From: Pseudobacteroides cellulosolvens ATCC 35603 = DSM 2933
Lineage (GTDB): Bacteria > Bacillota > Clostridia > Acetivibrionales > DSM-2933
Assembly (NCBI RefSeq): GCF_001262605.1
Contig: NZ_LGTC01000001.1
Location: 5,280,001 to 5,344,000, forward strand
DNA: 64,000 nucleotides
Direction of reading: 5' to 3'
Position 1 is the stretch's first letter, and every line of letters begins with the position of its first letter. Both the position numbers and the translations under genes were made by a program. The notes under the pieces are model-generated. The model had not been told where the DNA came from and made no database searches. It worked only from the letters and a program-made list of their open reading frames with translations. This document shows, piece by piece, positions 60,107 to 64,000 of this stretch.

Positions 60107-60931
60107 TTACTCCCCCCTTACCTGTGTATCAACGTTTTTCCATTTTAATGAAAACACATCATTGAAGTTCTCACTTTGGAAAACATCTTGCGGCTTCCCG
60201 TTTTCCAGGATTGTTTTTTTAAGGAGAACAACCCTGTCCGCATATTGATACACCAGATCAAGGTCATGGGAAATGAGTATTATGGACAGGTCATAATTCT
60301 TTCTAAGCTGTGAAACCGTTTCATAAAATATTGCCAGTCCATTATGGTCAATCCCTGAAACCGGCTCATCCAATAATAGCAAATCAGGAATAGGGTCAAG
60401 AGCAAGAGCCAGCAATACCCTTTGGAGCTCTCCGCCTGATAGTGCACCCAACCTTCTATTTATGAGATGATCAGCCTTTACCTTTGACAAACTTTCCTCT
60501 ACATGCTTTATAATTCTCTTGGGAGTATACAGCCACACTGGAAATTTAAACCGGCATGCCATGAACAAATCCAGCACGCTGGTGGGTGAGCCGGCATCAA
60601 AATTTAAGTACTGTGGCACATATCCAATAAGAGGTTTCCCGTTACGTCTGCCTTTTGCATCAATGTACCTAAGCTCACCCGTAGCCTTCAAATCACCAAG
60701 CATAGCCTTTAGCAGTGTGCTTTTCCCTGCACCGTTAGGTCCTATTATAGCAGTTAATTCTCCGCAATGTATATGAAGGTTCACGTCTTTTAATATCTCA
60801 GTTTTTCCAATAGTTACACCAAAATCCTTTAGCCTGGTGCAGCAAAATCCGCAACAGGCATCTTTACAGCCTTTATCTTTTTGATGTGAACTTTTTTCTA
60901 CATCCTTATGGAACATGTTTTCATCATTCAT
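60107..60931 (-). CDS. Metal ABC transporter ATPase (ZnuC/MntA family) with Cys-rich N-terminus
   Basis: A 274-residue ATPase. Walker A is IGPNGAGKSTLL near residue 65, signature LSGGELQRVLLA, Walker B LLLLDEPVSGID and SHDLDLVYQYADR. The first 35 residues form an extra tail with KGCKDACCGFCCTRL: five cysteines in ten residues, plus two His (HKD and HQKD) before it. Such a tail is not needed for the ATPase and could bind metal to sense intracellular supply. It overlaps the binding-protein gene by four bases (60928-60931). Confidence 0.95.
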   Translation of the reverse strand: MNDENMFHKDVEKSSHQKDKGCKDACCGFCCTRLKDFGVTIGKTEILKDVNLHIHCGELTAIIGPNGAGKSTLLKAMLGDLKATGELRYIDAKGRRNGKPLIGYVPQYLNFDAGSPTSVLDLFMACRFKFPVWLYTPKRIIKHVEESLSKVKADHLINRRLGALSGGELQRVLLALALDPIPDLLLLDEPVSGIDHNGLAIFYETVSQLRKNYDLSIILISHDLDLVYQYADRVVLLKKTILENGKPQDVFQSENFNDVFSLKWKNVDTQVRGE

Positions 60932-61839
60932 ATTTTTAAAGCCTCTACCAGTGATTTAAGATTTTGCTCCATCTTTTTAATATACCCGTCAATATCACCA
61001 TCCTGAGAACCAGTGACAATTGGGTCAAGGGTATAGACCTTTGCTCCTGTCTGACTTGCTATTGATTCTGCAGCCTTCTTAGAATACTGCGGCTCGGCAA
61101 ACAAAGCTTTTACTTTAGCTTTTTTAATTTTCTCAATAGTGTCCGCTATTTCTCCGGCACTTGGTTCAGAACCTGGCTCACGCTCTATGACGGAAACAAT
61201 ATTAAGGTTAAACTCCTTTGCAAAGTACGGAAAAGACTCGTGGAAGGTTACGATATCTCTGTTTTTAATACTATCAAGCTCCTTATGCATTTTGTCCCTC
61301 AAAGCCTCTAGCTTTTTTATATAATCCTCGCCGTTTTTATTATACTTATCTGAATTATCCGGATTTACCAAGGCCAATTGCTCACTCATATTTTTGACCT
61401 GCTTAATAGCATCTGTTATGCTCACCCATACATGGGGGTTTTCCTCACCATCAGACGAATTCTTGATAAGCTCTATTCCCTTTGAAGCTTCAATGACCTT
61501 CAGGCTTGGCATCTGCCCTACTGCCTTGTCGATGAATGTTTCCATCCCCGCACCATTTACTACAAAGACATCAGCACTTTCAAGAGTCTTTAAATCTGAA
61601 GGAGACAATTGGTAATCATGAAGGCACCCTGTCTGGGGCTCAGTCATATTTACAACCCTTACACCTGGAATATCTTTTGCCACATTTATTGCAGATACGT
61701 ACATTGGATAGAATGATGTAACTATTGTAAACTGCTTTGGATTATTAGTGCTGGCAGTCTCCGGAGACTTGCCGCATGAAGAAAACATAAAAATTCCGAT
61801 AACAATAGCTATTAACAACCTTATATAATACTTATTCAT
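60928..61839 (-). CDS. Metal ABC transporter substrate-binding lipoprotein (ZnuA family)
   Basis: A 303-residue lipoprotein of the cluster A-I binding family. The signal peptide ends with lipobox FSSC (Cys22). Metal ligands are visible in TGCLHDYQLSPSD (His), ENPHVWVS (His), VTFHESFPYFAKEF (His) and LDPIVTG (Asp). This His3Asp set, plus the short SSDGEENP loop lacking a His-rich stretch, leaves Zn2+ and Mn2+ both possible. It delivers metal to the ZnuB/ZnuC pair encoded downstream on the same strand. Confidence 0.93.
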   Translation of the reverse strand: MNKYYIRLLIAIVIGIFMFSSCGKSPETASTNNPKQFTIVTSFYPMYVSAINVAKDIPGVRVVNMTEPQTGCLHDYQLSPSDLKTLESADVFVVNGAGMETFIDKAVGQMPSLKVIEASKGIELIKNSSDGEENPHVWVSITDAIKQVKNMSEQLALVNPDNSDKYNKNGEDYIKKLEALRDKMHKELDSIKNRDIVTFHESFPYFAKEFNLNIVSVIEREPGSEPSAGEIADTIEKIKKAKVKALFAEPQYSKKAAESIASQTGAKVYTLDPIVTGSQDGDIDGYIKKMEQNLKSLVEALKI

Positions 61840-61855
61840 AAATCACTTCTCCTAA

Positions 61856-61893
61856 TGAAAATAATAATGATTTGCATTTGCATTTATATTATA
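61856..61893 (-). promoter_or_regulatory. Possible metal-regulated promoter of the ZnuABC-type operon
   Basis: On the minus strand a TATAAT (61893-61888) lies about 50 bases upstream of the lipoprotein start. It is followed by two ATGCAA words and AAATCATTATTATTTTC, an imperfect palindromic AT stretch like Fur-family boxes. No good -35 was found. Confidence 0.35.
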
Positions 61894-61956
61894 CACCTAT
61901 TTTTTAGTTTCTATAACATTTTTTTATTTTTATTTTATAAAAGTCGCCAAGAATAA

Positions 61957-61993
61957 TAAAAAACCTACATAGATTTTTATTCATGCAGGTTTT
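61957..61993 (-). terminator. Terminator of corA
   Basis: On the minus strand ACCTGCAT and ATGTAGGT pair with one mismatch, followed by TTTTTTATTATT. Confidence 0.75.
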
Positions 61994-62023
61994 CTATACA
62001 ATATATAAATAGAACATATAAAT

Positions 62024-62959
62024 CTAAAACATTTTCTTTCTATATAGGAATATTCCAGTTATCGAACACATCGCAAATGCTACACCTGCAATTATCCAGA
62101 AAGAAAATTTTCCTGTTGCTGAAAGCGGCAGATTTACATTCATTCCAAAAAAGCTGGATATCATTGTAGGAATAGCCATAACAATGGTAACAGATGTCAA
62201 GAATTTCATGACTATATTTAAATTGTTCGAAATAATGGAAGCAAAAGCATCCATTGTCCCTGTTAATATGTTACTATATATGTTAGCCATTTCTATAGCC
62301 TGTTTGTTTTCAATTATTACATCCTCAAGAAGTTCAGTGTCTTCCGGATAGTTCTTAATATGTTCATATTTCATAAGCTTTTCAAGAACAACTTCGTTGG
62401 ATTTAAGTGCTGTAGAGAAGTAAACAAGACTCTTTTCCAGCTTTAACATCTGAATGAGTTCCTTGTTCTTCATGGATTTGTGCAAATCCTGTTCTATTCT
62501 TGTAGTTGTCTTGTCAATATGTTTTAGGAACTGCAGATAACGTGTAGCGTTTTTATAGAGTATCTGCAAAACAAATCTTGTCTTGTACTGTGTGAAAAAA
62601 GTCTTGACCTTGTTGCTCATGAAATCTTTAAGCAGTGTATCCTCCTTCAAGCAAACAGTAATAATGATATGCTTGATAAGTATTATAGCAAGAGGGATGG
62701 TAGTGTAAACATTCATTTTGCCCTCTTTTTCAACAACAGGTATGTCAACAAGTATAAGTGTTTGTCCATTATCGCTTTCTATTCTGGCACGTTCTTCTTC
62801 GTCAAGTGCTGCTTTTAAAAAGTCTATTTCAACATTTAATGCACTTCTAACTTTTTCAATTTCTTCCTCACTGGGATTAACAAGATTTACCCATACACCT
62901 TCATCAAACGTAGTTGTATGAACTATCTCGTTATTAACTGATTTGAAGATTTCAACCAT
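62024..62959 (-). CDS. corA: CorA-family Mg2+/divalent cation transporter
   Basis: A 311-residue protein. The cytoplasmic N-terminal domain has WVNLVNPSEEEIEKV, followed by the long helix (about 150-240). Two C-terminal membrane spans flank the selectivity motif FFGMNVNLP (GMN near residue 274). The family forms pentameric Mg2+ channels, closed when the inside is Mg-replete. ATG 62959 has GAGGGTGA upstream. An M-box leader and a 30-codon ORF precede it, so magnesium control is well supported. Confidence 0.95.
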   Translation of the reverse strand: MVEIFKSVNNEIVHTTTFDEGVWVNLVNPSEEEIEKVRSALNVEIDFLKAALDEEERARIESDNGQTLILVDIPVVEKEGKMNVYTTIPLAIILIKHIIITVCLKEDTLLKDFMSNKVKTFFTQYKTRFVLQILYKNATRYLQFLKHIDKTTTRIEQDLHKSMKNKELIQMLKLEKSLVYFSTALKSNEVVLEKLMKYEHIKNYPEDTELLEDVIIENKQAIEMANIYSNILTGTMDAFASIISNNLNIVMKFLTSVTIVMAIPTMISSFFGMNVNLPLSATGKFSFWIIAGVAFAMCSITGIFLYRKKMF

Positions 62960-63015
62960 AAAATCACCCTCTTTTTTTAATAATCAAATAAAACCTGAGG
63001 GTTTATATGCCTGGA

Positions 63016-63108
63016 TTAAGCCGTAATACTAGTTAACGGCATGGCAAATAAACCTTTAAACACTGGAAAATAGCTTATGTAATTACTACTATCAGGGTCA
63101 TAGTCCAT
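63016..63108 (-). CDS. 30-codon ORF between the M-box and corA
   Basis: ATG 63108 follows GGAGGTGAACGGT, an excellent ribosome binding site. The product reads MDYDPDSSNYISYFPVFKGL and ends FAMPLTSITA. It lies in the corA leader downstream of the M-box terminator and 56 bases before corA. It could be a leader peptide or a tiny real protein. The signal is the strong site plus clean ORF; no homologue is recalled. Confidence 0.5.
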   Translation of the reverse strand: MDYDPDSSNYISYFPVFKGLFAMPLTSITA

Positions 63109-63142
63109 ACCGTTCACCTCCATAAATTCAGCTTATAATTTT

Positions 63143-63167
63143 GTTAAGGCATGAATGAAAAATTACC
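63143..63167. repeat. R2 element, terminal fragment D
   Basis: GTTAAGGCATGAATGAAAAA then TTAC equals the end of R2 copies A and C in reverse orientation. The rest of the element is absent. It lies in the corA leader. Confidence 0.55.
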
Positions 63168-63169
63168 TG

Positions 63170-63350
63170 GACATTAAAAAAACCGCCAACAAAGAGTGAC
63201 GGAAAAACGCCTTTATTGCTCCTTCACTCGTTGAGCTTTAGCACTATACAACTTTGGAAAAATGCTCCAGCTACGTTAAGTAAAACCTTATTTCGGCAGT
63301 AGCGTATATTTGTATAGGAACCTCACCTAACGAATATTCTATTCGCATTC
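63170..63350 (-). promoter_or_regulatory. M-box (ykoK) magnesium riboswitch with terminator
   Basis: Read on the minus strand: TTCGTTAGGTGAGG, TCCTATACAAATATACGCT, ACTGCCGAAATAAGG, GTAGCTGGAGCA and GTGCTAAAGCTCAACGAG, in the order of the M-box. A hairpin CCGTCA/TGGCGG with TTTTTTT (63205-63176) follows as terminator. High Mg2+ should favour the terminator and switch off corA. The P2 loop is shorter than in the B. subtilis example. Confidence 0.92.
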
Positions 63351-63353
63351 TTA

Positions 63354-63382
63354 ATTATATACCTATATGCGACATAATTCAA
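63354..63382 (-). promoter_or_regulatory. SigA promoter of the M-box/corA transcript
   Basis: On the minus strand TTGAAT (63382-63377), 17-bp spacer, TATAAT (63359-63354). The M-box begins directly downstream. Confidence 0.75.
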
Positions 63383-63424
63383 TATGTTATGCAGCTAAAT
63401 ATTACAGGTAAAACACCAATTTTT

Positions 63425-63829
63425 TCATACATAACTTCCATTACGTACCTTTTCCATTAGCTCAATAGTCTTTGACTTTATTATGTCCCTTATCTTTCTA
63501 AACTCATCAATAGGCTTACCTACCGGATCTTCAAGGCCCCAGTCCTCTTCATACTTGTTAGGGACAAATGGACACACAACCCCGCACCCCATCTTAATCA
63601 ATATATCTATCTCAAATGGAATATCCTCAAGGGTCTTTGGATAATGACTGCTTAAATCAACTCCTGCCTCTTTCATCACTTCAACAGCATGTTCATTTAC
63701 CCTATCCGTCGGGTGTGTACCTGCACTATACACTTCCAGCACATCACTTCCCAAATGCCTTGCCCATCCTTCAGCCATCTGGCTCCTGCATGAATTACCT
63801 GTACATACAAATGCAATTTTTAGTTTCAT
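63425..63829 (-). CDS. arsC: Arsenate reductase, thioredoxin-coupled (LMW phosphatase fold)
   Basis: A 134-residue enzyme. The P-loop CTGNSCRSQMAEGWAR (from about residue 8) holds the nucleophilic Cys and Arg of the fold. Two more cysteines lie in KMGCGVVCPF, the pair used to pass electrons to thioredoxin, and EDWGLEDPVGK holds the conserved Asp. It reduces arsenate to arsenite. ATG 63829 follows AAGGTG; GTG 63838 is less likely. No ars operon neighbours are seen; a CbiO-like ATPase gene ends 27 bases upstream. Confidence 0.93.
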   Translation of the reverse strand: MKLKIAFVCTGNSCRSQMAEGWARHLGSDVLEVYSAGTHPTDRVNEHAVEVMKEAGVDLSSHYPKTLEDIPFEIDILIKMGCGVVCPFVPNKYEEDWGLEDPVGKPIDEFRKIRDIIKSKTIELMEKVRNGSYV

Positions 63830-63856
63830 AAATAACACCTTCCAATTTCATTCTTT

Positions 63857-64000
63857 TTATTTCTCACTATTTTTAGCCATACCACATTTAGGGCAATTCT
63901 GTAGAGAAAGAGGAACTTCCAGCCCGCAGCTATCCAAAAGCCTGCTGTCAGTTAAAATGTCCACGGCCAGTCCATCAGCCAATACCTTCCCATCCTTAAT
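63857..64000 (-). CDS. C-terminal fragment of an ECF/cobalt-type ABC ATPase
   Basis: The window's last 144 bases hold the final 47 codons of a minus-strand gene. They read IKDGKVLADGLAVDILTDSR, then LLDSCGLEVPLSL, then QNCPKCGMAKN and a stop at 63857. DGKVLADG...ILTD..LL...GLE.P is the typical end of CbiO/EcfA-type ATPases. The CPKCG knuckle at the end is an extra zinc-ribbon-like tail. The rest of the gene is beyond the window. Confidence 0.65.
   Translation of the reverse strand: MKDGKVLADGLAVDILTDSRLLDSCGLEVPLSLQNCPKCGMAKNSEK

Overview
The window looks like chromosomal DNA of an AT-rich, spore-forming, cellulose-degrading member of the Clostridia. Gram-positive regulation is seen directly: a T-box leader, an M-box Mg2+ leader, SigA-type promoters and strong AGGAGG-like ribosome binding sites with frequent TTG/GTG starts. 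Spore coat-type proteins (CotH, CotF) are present. The lifestyle is suggested by a protein with two family-3 cellulose-binding modules, a CotH protein ending in a cellulosome dockerin, and a fused SigI/RsgI-type regulator. The dockerin style (repeats ending in FN) resembles that of the Acetivibrio/Pseudobacteroides group. That placement is inference, not proof.

Layout. 1-8.4 kb: tail of a stalk-domain surface protein; a GntR/ABC/ankyrin operon behind a perfect operator; an ECF sigma/anti-sigma pair; a TetR-controlled ABC exporter. 8.6-13.7 kb: CBM3 protein, membrane lipase-like protein, flavin amine oxidase. 13.7-14.4 kb: a cluster of five DnaA boxes without dnaA nearby. 14.4-19.5 kb: ribosome hibernation factor, a complete IS1182-family element, and PcrA helicase. 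19.6-24.7 kb: minus-strand housekeeping genes, a large NAGPA-domain exoprotein and TtcA. 25-31 kb: tRNA-Pro, a propeller/stalk surface protein, CotH-dockerin, and a TerA-like protein.

31-36 kb: a five-gene secreted protein/ABC/two-component operon. 38.2-39.8 kb: a single polypeptide joining a SigI-like sigma factor to an RsgI-type anti-sigma domain, a membrane span and an extracellular Ig-like domain; this is the most unusual item. 39.9-43.6 kb: Ile-type T-box followed by ilvN-ilvC-leuA, with no ilvB. 44-48 kb: exonuclease III and a SWIM-SNF2 helicase. 48-53 kb: micro-proteins, a GDT1-type transporter, an EamA transporter and a nitroreductase. 53.5-57.7 kb: tRNA-Ala, MarR with a BAAT-like hydrolase, AlkD-like protein, and two small genes. 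57.7-64 kb: CotF, a frameshifted DUF3842 gene, a Fur-family regulator with a ZnuABC-type metal importer, M-box-controlled corA with a 30-codon ORF between leader and gene, arsC, and the end of a CbiO-like ATPase.

Three families of short dispersed inverted-repeat elements run through the intergenic regions. R1 (about 40 bp) is found only between convergent genes. R2 (about 103 bp) lies in upstream or leader regions and includes one copy inside the ilv leader. R3 (about 110 bp) has two near-full copies plus fragments. All calls come from reading the sequence by eye; no database search was run.
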